64,000 nucleotides of DNA from Vibrio sp. JC009 (lineage in GTDB: Bacteria > Pseudomonadota > Gammaproteobacteria > Enterobacterales > Vibrionaceae), in the NCBI RefSeq assembly GCF_029016485.1, contig NZ_CP092106.1, positions 1,798,001 to 1,862,000 of the forward strand. The letters are read 5' to 3'. The notes under the pieces are model-generated. The model was not told the origin of the DNA. It did not search any database and saw nothing but the letters and a program-made list of their open reading frames with translations. Position numbers and translations under genes: made by a program. Within the stretch, counting starts at the first letter, position 1. The number at the start of each line of letters is the position of its first letter. Of the stretch, positions 1 through 10,081 are shown piece after piece.

Positions 1-1023
1 CAGCACAACATCACCAAGTTTACCCGATACAGTTGCACCATCTCTTTTTATAGCGACCACAGCAGCATCAAACAGCGCACGAAAACCGGTTTGCTTAAGT
101 GTTTTTCCAACCAGAATACTATCTGAACGCACTACAACTTCAGTTAGATTTTCAAGAGGAAGGCCGTTTCGGTAAGCAAAAGAGTCAAGACCGTTAATCT
201 GTTCTAACAGAGTAACTTTCTTAATATCCCCACTAAAAACCAGCCGATCGTTCTCTTCAAGAACTTCACTTGGTGAAACCGGAGAAATTAATCTTCCATC
301 ACGTAAAACTTCAACCAGAAAAAGCGATTCTAGATTTCTTAGCCCATTTGCCTCAATGGTTTTACCAACAAGTACAGAACCTGAAGATACCTTAGTATCG
401 ATAAAGTAATCCGTAGATACGGCCTTACTTTCTTCGGATGCAGGAAGAAACCTGGAAATGCCAAATAAAACGAGTCCACACCCTAACACCAAGGCAGCAC
501 CTATTGGTGTAAACTCAAAAAAGCTAACTGAAGGTAGGCCCATTTCCAGAACCATACTATTTACGATTAAGTTTGTTGAGGTGCCGACAAGGGTTAATGT
601 GCCACCCAGAATTGCTGCGTAAGAAAGTGGCAGTAGCAGTTTGCTTGCTGGATGGTACGAGTTATTTCGTATTGGTGCCAGCATGGTTGAAACTACGGCA
701 GTGTTATTTAGTAGCGCTGAAGATAAGGCAGTTAAAGAAACTAATCGCAACCAAGTAACACGATAGCCTTCTCGAATTACATAGCCAGCAATAATGCGTA
801 GTAGTCTAGTTTTTTCCAGAGCTAGAGAACAGACCATTATAAGCATTAGTGTTAATAAACCCTGATTGGAAAAGCTTGCTATTAACTGGTCTGTTGTTGC
901 TAGTTGGGCTGCGTATAATACCAGTAGCAATGCACCAAATACTCTTTCTGGCTTATTTTGATATTTAACTAACCCTACTATCGTGGATAAAAAAAGAACA
1001 AATACAGTATATGAACTGGTCAT
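1..1023 (-). CDS. SLC13-family permease with TrkA-C domains (3' end beyond window)
   Basis: An open frame runs from an ATG at 1023 to the left edge, 341 codons without a stop, so the C-terminus is missing. The N-terminal half is strongly hydrophobic, with segments reading SSALLNNTAVVSTMLAP and LGGTLTLVGTSTNLIVNS that match the ion-transporter fold of SLC13/DASS permeases. From about residue 205 there are two soluble repeats of the TrkA-C (RCK_C) kind, with phrases such as VLVGKTIEANGL and ILVGKTLKQTGF. Family members carry sulfate, dicarboxylates or other anions across the inner membrane. It lies directly after rfbD on the same strand. Because the locus holds two sulfotransferases, sulfate uptake is an attractive but unproven role. 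Confidence 0.85.
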   Translation of the reverse strand, partial: MTSSYTVFVLFLSTIVGLVKYQNKPERVFGALLLVLYAAQLATTDQLIASFSNQGLLTLMLIMVCSLALEKTRLLRIIAGYVIREGYRVTWLRLVSLTALSSALLNNTAVVSTMLAPIRNNSYHPASKLLLPLSYAAILGGTLTLVGTSTNLIVNSMVLEMGLPSVSFFEFTPIGAALVLGCGLVLFGISRFLPASEESKAVSTDYFIDTKVSSGSVLVGKTIEANGLRNLESLFLVEVLRDGRLISPVSPSEVLEENDRLVFSGDIKKVTLLEQINGLDSFAYRNGLPLENLTEVVVRSDSILVGKTLKQTGFRALFDAAVVAIKRDGATVSGKLGDVVL

Positions 1024-1029
1024 TAACAA

Positions 1030-1908
1030 TTAATATTGCTTAAGAACTTTAAACAAACTGCGTTGCCAGTCTCGGTTAACTAACCAGCAGCTATCAATAG
1101 CGCTACAATCAAGTACTGAATATTCAGGTCGTCTGGCAGGTGTCGGATAGTCTTCAGTTTTAATCGCCTTTAGTTTCGGCTGTTTATTAATAACTGAAAG
1201 AGACTCTGCTTGTGAAAATATCGCTCGGGCAAACCCATGCCAAGACGTCGCTTCAGAACCGCAGAAATGATATACACCATACTTGGAGAAATTTGAGCTA
1301 GCAAAATACTCATCAACCGCTTTAAGCACAACGTCTGCAAGATCTCCGGCATAAGTAGGGCAACCATACTGATCTGCAACAACGCCAACCTCATCGCGCT
1401 CGGTAGCTAAACGTATCATGGTTTTTACAAAGTTATTCCCATATTCACTAAAAACCCACGCAGTACGAATTATAATATGTTGCGAAGTTGTATCAATGAC
1501 GGAACGTTCACCAGCCAATTTACTTTCACCGTAAACACCCTGGGGATTAGTTAATGCATCGCACTTATACGGTGAGGTGCTTTTACCATCAAAAACATAG
1601 TCTGTGGAAATATGAATTAGCGGAATATCTCTGCTCTTGGCGGCTTCTGCCAAATTTTTGGGGCCATCGGAATTTACGGCATACGCCAGTTCACTTTCAG
1701 TTTCAGCCTTATCCACAGCAGTGTAAGCGGCGGCATTAATGATGATATCTGGCATAGATTCAGTTACTAGCGACATGACTGAGCTTGTATCGGTAATGTC
1801 TAGCTGATCGACATCAGTAGCAAGACACTCGTATTTTTTGGATTGAACCCTATCTTGTAGGCAACGCCCCAGTTGCCCATTAGCGCCAACAATTAATAGC
1901 TTCATCAT
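1030..1908 (-). CDS. rfbD: dTDP-4-dehydrorhamnose reductase RfbD/RmlD
   Basis: 292 residues, normal length for RmlD, the last step of dTDP-L-rhamnose synthesis (NADPH reduction of dTDP-4-keto-L-rhamnose). The N-terminus has the Rossmann motif GANGQLG (residues 8-14). STDYVFDG at 101-108 and the catalytic YxxxK pair (Y126, K130) follow. The start overlaps the end of rfbC by four bases, indicating translational coupling. It is the last of four contiguous rhamnose genes (rfbB-A-C-D on the minus strand). Two adjacent ATGs are possible starts; the choice changes one residue. Confidence 0.95.
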   Translation of the reverse strand: MMKLLIVGANGQLGRCLQDRVQSKKYECLATDVDQLDITDTSSVMSLVTESMPDIIINAAAYTAVDKAETESELAYAVNSDGPKNLAEAAKSRDIPLIHISTDYVFDGKSTSPYKCDALTNPQGVYGESKLAGERSVIDTTSQHIIIRTAWVFSEYGNNFVKTMIRLATERDEVGVVADQYGCPTYAGDLADVVLKAVDEYFASSNFSKYGVYHFCGSEATSWHGFARAIFSQAESLSVINKQPKLKAIKTEDYPTPARRPEYSVLDCSAIDSCWLVNRDWQRSLFKVLKQY

Positions 1909-2435
1909 AAATCCCTAAACAAACCTGCTACCGCGTCTTTTTCAGATAAAACCGGCTTTTCTACAGGCCACTTGATGCTTAAGTCTGGGTCATCCCAACG
2001 AATACTTCCTTCATCCGCTGGATCATAAAAATCAGTACATTTGTACTCAAAATCTGCAGTGTCAGACAACACAACAAACCCATGTGCAAAACCTGGTGGT
2101 ACCCAGAACTGTGTTTTATTCTGTTCAGAAAGAATAACGCCTTCCCACTTGCCGAATGTAGGAGAACCTTTCCTTATGTCAACTGCAACATCAAAGACTT
2201 CACCTCTCACTACACGAACTAGCTTTCCCTGAGGTTTAGTCTTTTGGAAATGAAGCCCTCTCAGTACACCTTTAGAAGACCTAGAGTGATTGTCTTGCAC
2301 AAAAGTAAGATCTGAGCCAATGATATCTCTGTATCGTTCAGCCTGAAAAGTTTCCAGAAAAAAACCTCTTTCATCACCAAACACTTTTGGCTGAACTATC
2401 TTTACTTCTGGAATAGAGGTATTAATAATTTCCAC
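1905..2435 (-). CDS. rfbC: dTDP-4-dehydrorhamnose 3,5-epimerase RfbC/RmlC
   Basis: 176 residues, the usual size for the RmlC cupin epimerase that converts dTDP-4-keto-6-deoxyglucose to dTDP-4-keto-L-rhamnose. Visible family signatures are QDNHSRS and GVLRGLHFQ, whose His62 corresponds to the catalytic base, then VDIRKGSPTFGKW and WVPPGFAHGF. Only three bases separate it from the rfbA stop, so it is co-transcribed. Cytosolic enzyme. Confidence 0.95.
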   Translation of the reverse strand: MEIINTSIPEVKIVQPKVFGDERGFFLETFQAERYRDIIGSDLTFVQDNHSRSSKGVLRGLHFQKTKPQGKLVRVVRGEVFDVAVDIRKGSPTFGKWEGVILSEQNKTQFWVPPGFAHGFVVLSDTADFEYKCTDFYDPADEGSIRWDDPDLSIKWPVEKPVLSEKDAVAGLFRDL

Positions 2436-2438
2436 CTG

Positions 2439-3317
2439 TTAAACCCCTCTAACCAATTGCATTAAATACTGACCGTAACCTGTTTTATGCAACTTATTAC
2501 CAGCTTCAAATACTTGCTCTGCACTCAACCAACCCTTTTGAAAAGCAATCTCTTCCAAGCAGGCCACTTTAAGGCCCTGGCGGTGCTCAATAGTTTGTAC
2601 AAACTCACCAGCATCTAAAAGCGAATCATGAGTGCCAGTATCTAGCCACGCGAACCCCCTCCCAAGAAGACTTACATGTAAATCCCCTCTTTCCAGATAT
2701 ACATTATTCACATCTGTAATTTCAAGCTCTCCACGAGCAGATGGTTTGATATCACGGGCAATTGCCCGTACATCATTATCGTAAAAATACAGCCCCGTAA
2801 CAGCATAGTTTGATTTAGGTTTTTCTGGTTTTTCTTCGATACTCACAGCCATTCCAGCTGCATCAAACTCAACTACACCAAATCTTTCTGGGTCTGACAC
2901 ATGATAACCAAAGACAGTAGCACCTTTATCACGAGATACTGCGCTAACTAACGTATCAGAAAAATGTTGCCCGTAAAAAATGTTATCGCCAAGTACCAAA
3001 CTAACATTTTCATTGCCAATGAACTGGTCACCGATAACAAAAGCTTGCGCTAACCCATCTGGGCTAGGCTGCTCAGCATAGGATAAACTCACTCCAAAAC
3101 GACTACCATCACCTAACAATTTCTGAAAGTTAGGCAAATCTTCTGGTGTAGAGATAATTAAAATATCCTGAATCCCTGCCAGCATTAAAACTGACAACGG
3201 ATAGAAAATCATAGGCTTGTCGTAAATTGGAAGCAACTGCTTAGATACGCCCATAGTGATTGGATGAAGCCTTGTGCCTGAACCACCCGCTAAAATAATT
3301 CCCTTATATTTACGCAT
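2439..3317 (-). CDS. rfbA: glucose-1-phosphate thymidylyltransferase RfbA/RmlA
   Basis: About 292 residues. It makes dTDP-glucose from glucose-1-phosphate and dTTP, the first step of rhamnose supply. The nucleotidyltransferase signature [12 protein letters not shown] is near the N-terminus, followed by [11 protein letters not shown] and LGDNIFYG. The reading frame extends to a GTG at 3332, but the ATG at 3317 has a good ribosome site (AAGGA, about eight bases upstream) and places the family N-terminus correctly, so I chose it. The rfbB gene overlaps this start by eight bases. Confidence 0.95.
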   Translation of the reverse strand: MRKYKGIILAGGSGTRLHPITMGVSKQLLPIYDKPMIFYPLSVLMLAGIQDILIISTPEDLPNFQKLLGDGSRFGVSLSYAEQPSPDGLAQAFVIGDQFIGNENVSLVLGDNIFYGQHFSDTLVSAVSRDKGATVFGYHVSDPERFGVVEFDAAGMAVSIEEKPEKPKSNYAVTGLYFYDNDVRAIARDIKPSARGELEITDVNNVYLERGDLHVSLLGRGFAWLDTGTHDSLLDAGEFVQTIEHRQGLKVACLEEIAFQKGWLSAEQVFEAGNKLHKTGYGQYLMQLVRGV

Positions 3318-4392
3318 TATTGCTTCCTTCACCCAGCCTGTTCAATGAATACTCTCCTGAAAGTACACGCTGCCACCATTTCTGGTTTTCTAAATACCAA
3401 ATAACCGTTTTTCTTATCCCCGACTCAAAGGTTTCTTCTGGAACCCAACCTAATTCACGTTGCATTTTTGAAGCATCAATGGCGTAACGTAAATCATGCC
3501 CAGGACGATCGTTAACAAAAGTAATGAGATCTTTGTATTGCGTGACCCCTTCAGGTTTATTTGGCGCAAGTTCCTCTAGTAATTCACAAATTATCTCTAC
3601 AACTTCAATATTGCGCTTTTCGTTGTGGCCGCCTATGTTGTAGGTTTCGCCAGTCTTTCCCTCTGTCACAACCTTATATAAAGCCCTTGCATGATCTTCT
3701 ACGAATAGCCAATCACGAATTTGACTTCCATCACCATATACGGGCAGTGCTTTGCCTGAAAGCGCGTTTAAGATCATATGTGGTATTAACTTCTCAGGAA
3801 AGTGGTATGGTCCGTAGTTGTTCGAGCAGTTGGTTACCAATACTGGCAAGCCATAAGTACGCCCCCATGCACGAACTAGATGGTCAGAACCTGCTTTACT
3901 CGCAGAATAAGGGCTGCTTGGTGCATAAGATGTTGTTTCAGTGAATAAGTCATCTGTTCCTTCAAGGTCGCCATATACTTCATCAGTAGAAATATGATGG
4001 AAACGAAAAGTATCTTTTTTTTCAGTACTCAACGCATCCCAATACTGACGAGCAGCTTCTAGCATATTAAAGGTGCCTACCAGATTCGTTTGAATAAATT
4101 CGGTAGGGCCGTCAATTGATCTGTCTACATGTGATTCTGCTGCCAAATGCATTACTGCATCCGGTTTATGTTTTTCAAACACTCTCTGGATCTGACTAAA
4201 GTCACATATATTAACTTGCTCAAAAACATACCTATCAGTTAACAATGATTCGGGAATAGATTCAGTATTTCCAGCATATGTTAGTGCATCAACGTTAATT
4301 ATCGTGTCTTTTGTATTTTCTAAGGTGTGCCGGACGACCGCACTACCGATAAATCCGGCTCCACCAGTAACTAAGATTTTCATATTAACCAT
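3310..4392 (-). CDS. rfbB: dTDP-glucose 4,6-dehydratase RfbB/RmlB
   Basis: 360 residues, an extended SDR-family NAD-dependent dehydratase that forms dTDP-4-keto-6-deoxyglucose. It has the dinucleotide motif TGGAGFIGS (residues 9-17), [11 protein letters not shown], the catalytic STDEVYG (135-141) and YSASK (Y162, K166). The upstream glycosyltransferase stop and this ATG share one base (TAATG), suggesting termination-reinitiation. A second ATG three codons in is an equally reasonable start. Confidence 0.95.
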   Translation of the reverse strand: MVNMKILVTGGAGFIGSAVVRHTLENTKDTIINVDALTYAGNTESIPESLLTDRYVFEQVNICDFSQIQRVFEKHKPDAVMHLAAESHVDRSIDGPTEFIQTNLVGTFNMLEAARQYWDALSTEKKDTFRFHHISTDEVYGDLEGTDDLFTETTSYAPSSPYSASKAGSDHLVRAWGRTYGLPVLVTNCSNNYGPYHFPEKLIPHMILNALSGKALPVYGDGSQIRDWLFVEDHARALYKVVTEGKTGETYNIGGHNEKRNIEVVEIICELLEELAPNKPEGVTQYKDLITFVNDRPGHDLRYAIDASKMQRELGWVPEETFESGIRKTVIWYLENQKWWQRVLSGEYSLNRLGEGSNNA

Positions 4393-5498
4393 TACTTGAC
4401 GTATTTAAGAAGAAGTGACTCATACCCTGATAAGATATAGTCCCATTGGAAACGGTTATAAAATTGCATTTTTGAATTATTTTTCCTTTGACTGACTAAT
4501 TCTTCATTTTGGTATTCATCATCAAAAAAGGTACAAAGCTGCTCTTCGGATTTGAAGTAGCTGGCACCATCGTCTGCAACCCATCTGTTGAATTTATTAT
4601 CATGTGCTATTACTGCGCAACCTGCTCCTAACGCCTCAACAAGAGACGGATTTGTCCCCCCAACTTGATGACCGTGGATATAAAAACGAGAAAAATATCT
4701 TAATGCACCAACTTTTTCATAATCATATATAGCACCAGGAAATATAACTTCATCACTAGCTGAGTCTATTATACTCCTATGATACTCTTTCTCATCTGGG
4801 GTGAAGTTACCTAAAACAACCAATTTCTGACCTCTTTTCTTAACAGAAAATGCTTTAACAACTTCGAGTATTGAGTTTTCAGGTTCTGGCCTTGCAATTA
4901 GAATAGAATATTTATTTGGGACTAAACCATATTTATCTAGAACTGAAACATCAGCTCCACTTACGTCTGGAGCACCATATGGAATCATGGTTATTTTATT
5001 TCTGGAGACTCGTGTAGCTAAGTGGTCTTCGATTCTTGGGTGGTCAGCAATCAAATGGTTGCCAAACCAGCAACCAAACCTTTCATTAAGCCAAAACCAT
5101 GTTTTTGCAACCCTACCCCATTTTTGACGCTTCCATTCTATACCATCCATATTAATAATGTTTGTCTTTCTAAAAATACGATGAAAAATATTAAAGCATG
5201 CGGTGTTGTAGCCAAGCGTTAAGTAAAGACCGTTATACTTTAGAGAGTTAACTACAGACTTAAAATCAAAAAAAATGGTACCAAGAGGCCCTGGTGTAGA
5301 AACTGGTATATGAATCCTATTTACACCTTCCCACTCTGACTCATAAATATCACCGCTTCCATCTTCTTGACAATATACTGTTATATCCCAGCCCTTTTTT
5401 ACTAAGAACTTACATAAATACTCTGCAAACGTCTCGAAACCACCGTGGGAAGCTGGAACACCACGAATGCCCAGTAAAATTAATTTTTTGTTATTCAT
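4392..5498 (-). CDS. glycosyltransferase with DUF1972 N-terminal domain
   Basis: 368 residues. The start [20 protein letters not shown] is the hallmark of the DUF1972 glycosyltransferase group, whose members often transfer rhamnose or build the first branch of a repeat unit. The C-terminal half has GT4-like features ([36 protein letters not shown], with the conserved acidic residue in VEAL). It is a cytosolic or peripheral membrane enzyme acting on lipid-linked intermediates. Its position next to rfbB is consistent with rhamnosyl transfer, but the sugar is inferred only. It overlaps the upstream sulfotransferase end by eight bases. Confidence 0.8.
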   Translation of the reverse strand: MNNKKLILLGIRGVPASHGGFETFAEYLCKFLVKKGWDITVYCQEDGSGDIYESEWEGVNRIHIPVSTPGPLGTIFFDFKSVVNSLKYNGLYLTLGYNTACFNIFHRIFRKTNIINMDGIEWKRQKWGRVAKTWFWLNERFGCWFGNHLIADHPRIEDHLATRVSRNKITMIPYGAPDVSGADVSVLDKYGLVPNKYSILIARPEPENSILEVVKAFSVKKRGQKLVVLGNFTPDEKEYHRSIIDSASDEVIFPGAIYDYEKVGALRYFSRFYIHGHQVGGTNPSLVEALGAGCAVIAHDNKFNRWVADDGASYFKSEEQLCTFFDDEYQNEELVSQRKNNSKMQFYNRFQWDYILSGYESLLLKYVK

Positions 5499-6477
5499 AA
5501 CCTAGCTGCTGCATCACTCTTTTAAATTCTTCTGAGATTTCTTCTGGCATGTCAAAAGTTGGTTTTGGTTTTACCGGGCAAAGGACTTTGTCACTATAAG
5601 ATGCAAATTTAGAGTCATCACATAATCCACAGAACTCAATTACTCTTTTTCGAAAACTTGGGTTAGCAACAAAATCTTCATACTTTACTGGCATTACATT
5701 CGTGTGCTTTTCTAACGCTAGACCGCACTTCATCGTTACAATCCATTCGACAGCGGCTCTATTGACATGATTGTTATAACTTCTTATTTTTCTATGGTAC
5801 TTTCCCAACACCCGATCACTCTTAACCACTTGGTCGCATAGTGCGAACCACTTTTGATCATTTAGTCCCCACCAGTCATGTTTCTCATCAGCTTGTGTTA
5901 CCCCTAAGCGTTTAGACCACAATTCGATTGAATGACATGTATCCCAGCCATTCCGGTAAAGAAACAGATACTTAGCATCTGGGAATATCTTATTAAGATA
6001 ACTATATCTAAAAACCATTTCAGGATATTTATCTACAATGCGATTGCTAAAAGTAAATCTTAAATAGTTCCCATAAATTGCATGAGCTTTTCGAGTCAAT
6101 GAATCATCCACTTCCTTATCATCAAGACAATAACAACCAGTTTGGTTTTGATAGCTTCCAATAAGGTCATCTTTATCATTTAAATGAGCCCAATAAGCTT
6201 TAGGCTCGTTTAAAAAGCCCACATCTCGATGCATCCCCAACGTTACACCTAAAATAGTTGTCCCACTTCGCCCTGTGCCTAAAATAAAAATAGGACTTAT
6301 GACTTTTTTCCCTACAGGGATGTACTCTTGTAGCTTAAAAAGTGCAAACACAAGAGGATTGATCCATCGACCTTTAGTAGTTAGTGGCCTACCTTCATAG
6401 AATAAATAAGAAACTAATCGTGTATATGTTTTTAACCATGATTTTTTAATAAAATCACCATCAAGTTGAGCGACCAT
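5491..6477 (-). CDS. PAPS-dependent sulfotransferase family protein
   Basis: 328 residues. The 5'-phosphosulfate loop is clear as FILGTGRSGTT (around residues 65-75). A 3'-phosphate-binding stretch reads YLFLYRNGWDTCHS. This resembles Sulfotransfer_1/3-type enzymes that move sulfate from PAPS onto carbohydrates. Lying inside a glycosyltransferase operon, it probably sulfates the polysaccharide or its precursor (inference). It overlaps both neighbours, by 8 and 17 bases, so it is a coupled operon member. The exact acceptor is unknown. Confidence 0.75.
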   Translation of the reverse strand: MVAQLDGDFIKKSWLKTYTRLVSYLFYEGRPLTTKGRWINPLVFALFKLQEYIPVGKKVISPIFILGTGRSGTTILGVTLGMHRDVGFLNEPKAYWAHLNDKDDLIGSYQNQTGCYCLDDKEVDDSLTRKAHAIYGNYLRFTFSNRIVDKYPEMVFRYSYLNKIFPDAKYLFLYRNGWDTCHSIELWSKRLGVTQADEKHDWWGLNDQKWFALCDQVVKSDRVLGKYHRKIRSYNNHVNRAAVEWIVTMKCGLALEKHTNVMPVKYEDFVANPSFRKRVIEFCGLCDDSKFASYSDKVLCPVKPKPTFDMPEEISEEFKRVMQQLGYE

Positions 6478-7705
6478 TAATAACCTCAGAATATAATAAG
6501 TTTAATTTTTCATAATGCTTTCTTTTTGAGTAGAATTCATTGACATGTTTCGCGGCATACTCTCCTAAACTAACAGCTTTTGAGCTATTAACATATAAGT
6601 ATTCAATGATTTCAGCTAACTCTTCGTACGCATCTTTTTCAAAAAGAAAGCCAAGTCCGTCATCTTTTACAATCTCGACATACGCCCCCGTTTTTGTTGC
6701 AATTACTGGAGTTGAGCAACCCATTGATTCAACAATTGAGAGGCCAAAAGTTTCCATCGCATTTGATGGTGATACTAACGCTATCGCACCTTTCATATAA
6801 GCATAAGTTTCCTCTTGCGTAAGTTGCCCTAAATACTCAACGTTGCTCAACTTGTTCATTTGTACATATTCTTTAAGCTGCTTTATTTTCGAACCTGAAC
6901 CTGCAATTTTTATTTTTGGCACCTTACCTTTTTTTCTAAGAAAATTAACAGCCCGAAGCAAAGTAAAAATGCCTTTGTAGTCTTCAATTCTACCCGCGTA
7001 TAAAAAATATTCTTTTTCTTCCACTACACTTTGGATATTATCAGGTATATCCACATAATTATGTATTACTGAAACCTTCTTTTCGTCAACTCCCATACCT
7101 AATAATAATTTTTTTTGAGTATGCGAGACAGCAATATATTTATCAATTTTTGACTGTGAGCCAAAAAAAACACTGACATAAGACTCAACCATTGATAGCA
7201 TTGAACGACTATACTTATTTCTATTACATTTATATTTTATAGCGTTATAAAATTTATTATTTTTGCATTTATAGCAGACATCATTATTTCTTAACATTAA
7301 ATAACAAGGGCACACCAACTTCAGATCATGGCAAGTTTGAACTATTGGAATATTATTATTAACAATGGGAGATAAAATAGATGATGTTAGTTTTCCGTAG
7401 TAAATATGCATATGAACGATGTCAAACTCGCCTCTCTTTATAACTGCATTTAACTTATTTTTTGCATCCAAAGAGTACATATACTTAATTAAATCACCTA
7501 GCTTAGGCCTTTCAAAACTCGGAGACAATGGATAATCTTTATAGAATTCTTTTATACCCGAGGGATAATCTTTCTGTGATATTTCCCGAGAGGAAAAATT
7601 ATAAACATCGTGACCATACTCGCTCAACAACTTAGATAGGTTATACCAGTAAAGGTCTGACCCACCATTTAAAGTTGATCGCTGACTTATATTGCATATT
7701 TTCAT
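6461..7705 (-). CDS. glycosyltransferase family 4 protein
   Basis: 414 residues, GT-B fold. The N-terminal Rossmann half begins MKICNISQRSTLNGGSDLYWYNL. The C-terminal GT4 signatures are FLYAGRIEDYKGI (donor nucleotide region) and SNAMETFGLSIVESMGC (the E-x7-E motif). A cysteine cluster, VCPCYLMLRNNDVCYKCKNN, occurs near residues 135-155; similar Cys-rich stretches are seen in some GT4 enzymes. It is AT-rich relative to the rfb genes. Donor and acceptor cannot be told from sequence. Confidence 0.82.
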   Translation of the reverse strand: MKICNISQRSTLNGGSDLYWYNLSKLLSEYGHDVYNFSSREISQKDYPSGIKEFYKDYPLSPSFERPKLGDLIKYMYSLDAKNKLNAVIKRGEFDIVHMHIYYGKLTSSILSPIVNNNIPIVQTCHDLKLVCPCYLMLRNNDVCYKCKNNKFYNAIKYKCNRNKYSRSMLSMVESYVSVFFGSQSKIDKYIAVSHTQKKLLLGMGVDEKKVSVIHNYVDIPDNIQSVVEEKEYFLYAGRIEDYKGIFTLLRAVNFLRKKGKVPKIKIAGSGSKIKQLKEYVQMNKLSNVEYLGQLTQEETYAYMKGAIALVSPSNAMETFGLSIVESMGCSTPVIATKTGAYVEIVKDDGLGFLFEKDAYEELAEIIEYLYVNSSKAVSLGEYAAKHVNEFYSKRKHYEKLNLLYSEVINGRST

Positions 7706-7790
7706 TTTACATCGTTTTTAAAATAAGAAATAATTGAAAGAAAATTAAAGTAACATCACTCATACTTTATTTAAATTGAATATTATTCGA

Positions 7791-9140
7791 CTACAACTCT
7801 GATTTTTGAAAAATATTAATCGTGTTAAATCCAAGGTGTTTCTTTACCATCCAAACACCTAACAAATTTTGAATTGATATAGCTATAGTTGTAACAGTAG
7901 CAGCACCATATGTTCCATAGTTAGGAATAAATAGATATCCACCTATACCCATGACCAACGACGATACAACAACATTGTTTCTCATTAATTTTTCATAACC
8001 TGTCATTTGCAATAAATATCCAACAGAGCCCGTAATAAGATTCACAAATTGTCCTACTATCAAAATCCTTAAGATAGGTGCTGCATTAATAAATTCAGAG
8101 CCAAATAAACTCATTACAGATGAAGAAAATAAAAACAAAACTAACACTATGGGTAGTGACATCGAAATTATTAATTTGCAGACATTAACTGAAATATATT
8201 TCAGCTGATTGAAGTCCTTTTTAGCATAGGCTTCCGCAAATTTTGGCGCAGCTATTGCGTTGACGGCTACTAACACAAACGAAGTCAACATTGCTGTTTT
8301 CTGAGCTGATACAAATAATGCTATATCATAAGCATTTGCCCATACTCCAAGCAACAGCATTCCTAACCATTGAGTAACTTGATTTAACAATAAAATCATA
8401 AAAAGCGGTTTAGATGTTTTTATAAATCTTTCTCTTTCACCACAGGGAAGTATCTTTATATTTTTTATATTTTTTATATTTATCTTTTTTATTTTAAACC
8501 AAAGCAAACAAGACAAGAAGCACACAAATGACGAACATGTACCATATATGAGCATGCATTCCTTTGCGGAGTTAGGTCTAGAAATCAATAGTACCAATGT
8601 GGCTACAACTGAAAGTAAAGATGCTTGGAAAAGCATTGACTCAATTATCCTTTTTTCTCCTTGGAAACAATAACTATGGTATTGACTTATTGTTATAGCA
8701 ATAAGAACTACAGGAGAAGCAATCAATACTGGTGCAAGATCCTCCTTGTTAAATAAGTAAACGCTAATATAATCACTCCCAAAAAATAACATTACAACAA
8801 AAACTGGCAATAGTATCGTAATCTTTTTAAGCCCAAAAAAGTACAAACCGATAATGTTGGAATTATTATCAGAAACTCTATATTCAGATATATACCTAAC
8901 TAGAGAATTATCCATTCCTTGGCGACAAATTAATGAGCAAATTATAACGATAGTTTGTACAAGAAAAAAATAGCCTGCTTCTTCTGCACCGATATTTCTT
9001 GCAACAGCAACATTTAAAAAAAAACCAAACCCTGCAGCTAATACCTTAATAAAAAAGGCTAATGTCGCACCTTTTAGTAATTCGCTCATGATATTATTAT
9101 CTTTAAACTTTCTTAACTTACTTTGGAGGTAAAAACTCAT
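7791..9140 (-). CDS. Wzx-like polysaccharide flippase
   Basis: 449 residues, highly hydrophobic with roughly 12-14 predicted membrane spans. The N-terminal pattern (LLKGATLAFFIKVLAAGFGFFLNVAVARNIG, about residues 20-50) is typical of MATE/MOP-superfamily oligosaccharide flippases. These move undecaprenyl-linked repeat units across the inner membrane in Wzy-dependent pathways. A Wzy-like polymerase is encoded just upstream. Low GC content and adenine-rich codons suggest horizontal origin, as is common for flippases. The assignment to the family is firm; the substrate is unknown. Confidence 0.85.
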   Translation of the reverse strand: MSFYLQSKLRKFKDNNIMSELLKGATLAFFIKVLAAGFGFFLNVAVARNIGAEEAGYFFLVQTIVIICSLICRQGMDNSLVRYISEYRVSDNNSNIIGLYFFGLKKITILLPVFVVMLFFGSDYISVYLFNKEDLAPVLIASPVVLIAITISQYHSYCFQGEKRIIESMLFQASLLSVVATLVLLISRPNSAKECMLIYGTCSSFVCFLSCLLWFKIKKINIKNIKNIKILPCGERERFIKTSKPLFMILLLNQVTQWLGMLLLGVWANAYDIALFVSAQKTAMLTSFVLVAVNAIAAPKFAEAYAKKDFNQLKYISVNVCKLIISMSLPIVLVLFLFSSSVMSLFGSEFINAAPILRILIVGQFVNLITGSVGYLLQMTGYEKLMRNNVVVSSLVMGIGGYLFIPNYGTYGAATVTTIAISIQNLLGVWMVKKHLGFNTINIFQKSEL

Positions 9141-9250
9141 ATCATTTCATATCTTTCAATATCACACATTAAAAACAATCTCTCGTAAAATCATTGCCAA
9201 GTCATTTAAACAGCGAATAAAAAATAATACGGTATATATTATTCAAAAAC

Positions 9251-9982
9251 TCACATCATTTTGTATCCTAGCAAAGAAAAGTCATCTTTATATACTTCAT
9301 TTACAATAGCTATCATCTCGTCATTATAAATTTTTTTAAAGTTATACTCATTTTTCAAAGTAGTATTTTTATTCGATAGTACAAATTTATATCCTAATTG
9401 GTTAGATATAGTTCTTTCGATTTCTTCTTGCTGCTCTAAATAACCAATGTAATCACACAATTGGATTTCATCTAAGAATACAAACTCATGTTGTGGAATA
9501 AAATGTTCAGCACTGCAAGAAACCGCAAACTGTAAACCACCTTCTGTAACAAAACTGCGAAAGTCATTATACTTATTAACATAAATATCTCTCCAAACTT
9601 GATCGATCACATTCATACCACCTTTCTTTAGATAGTTGTACGCTGAATATAGTCTTTCATATGGATTGCGGACGATAGTAAACGAAAATGCTGACCTATA
9701 TTTAACTTCACTTTGTTCTATAAAGTCTATAGCTTTGGCGTGATGCGATTTATTTTCACCATATAAACTATGAACCACTGACATTCCAGCAGCTTTTGGA
9801 ATATGTATAAACAAAATTTTAGAGTTATACGAAAAAAATAAACTTCTTTCTCTATAACTTAATGGTAACTTCGTATCCCTGTGTCTTAAAATAAGTTTTT
9901 TTAACAGATAATATTCTAATTTATCATCATAGCCAACATATGACAATATAAGCCATATCAACTTCTTTAGCGCTTCATTCAT
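9251..9982 (-). CDS. sulfotransferase family 2 protein
   Basis: 243 residues. FIHIPKAAGMSV (about residues 54-65) is the PAPS 5' loop of the Sulfotransfer_2 group, which includes heparan 2-O- and chondroitin-type carbohydrate sulfotransferases. FTIVRNPYERLYSAYNYL is its 3'-phosphate site. It differs from the other sulfotransferase of this operon (5491-6477), so two sulfation positions, or a chain and a terminal modification, are possible. The gene is very AT-rich. An insertion-sequence complex begins about 80 bp upstream of its start, which may separate it from the operon promoter. Confidence 0.75.
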   Translation of the reverse strand: MNEALKKLIWLILSYVGYDDKLEYYLLKKLILRHRDTKLPLSYRERSLFFSYNSKILFIHIPKAAGMSVVHSLYGENKSHHAKAIDFIEQSEVKYRSAFSFTIVRNPYERLYSAYNYLKKGGMNVIDQVWRDIYVNKYNDFRSFVTEGGLQFAVSCSAEHFIPQHEFVFLDEIQLCDYIGYLEQQEEIERTISNQLGYKFVLSNKNTTLKNEYNFKKIYNDEMIAIVNEVYKDDFSLLGYKMM

Positions 9983-10081
9983 GCATTTATAATCCTCGTC
10001 TTTATTATTAATAAATTCTCATAACAAATGCTAATTTTCAAAATGTGTATATCCCGTTTTTAATTAGGTCAGGGCAAGATT

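Noticed and set aside
573..758. Plus-strand open frame within the permease gene
   Set aside because: Antisense to a clear transporter coding region, no ribosome site, no recognisable features.
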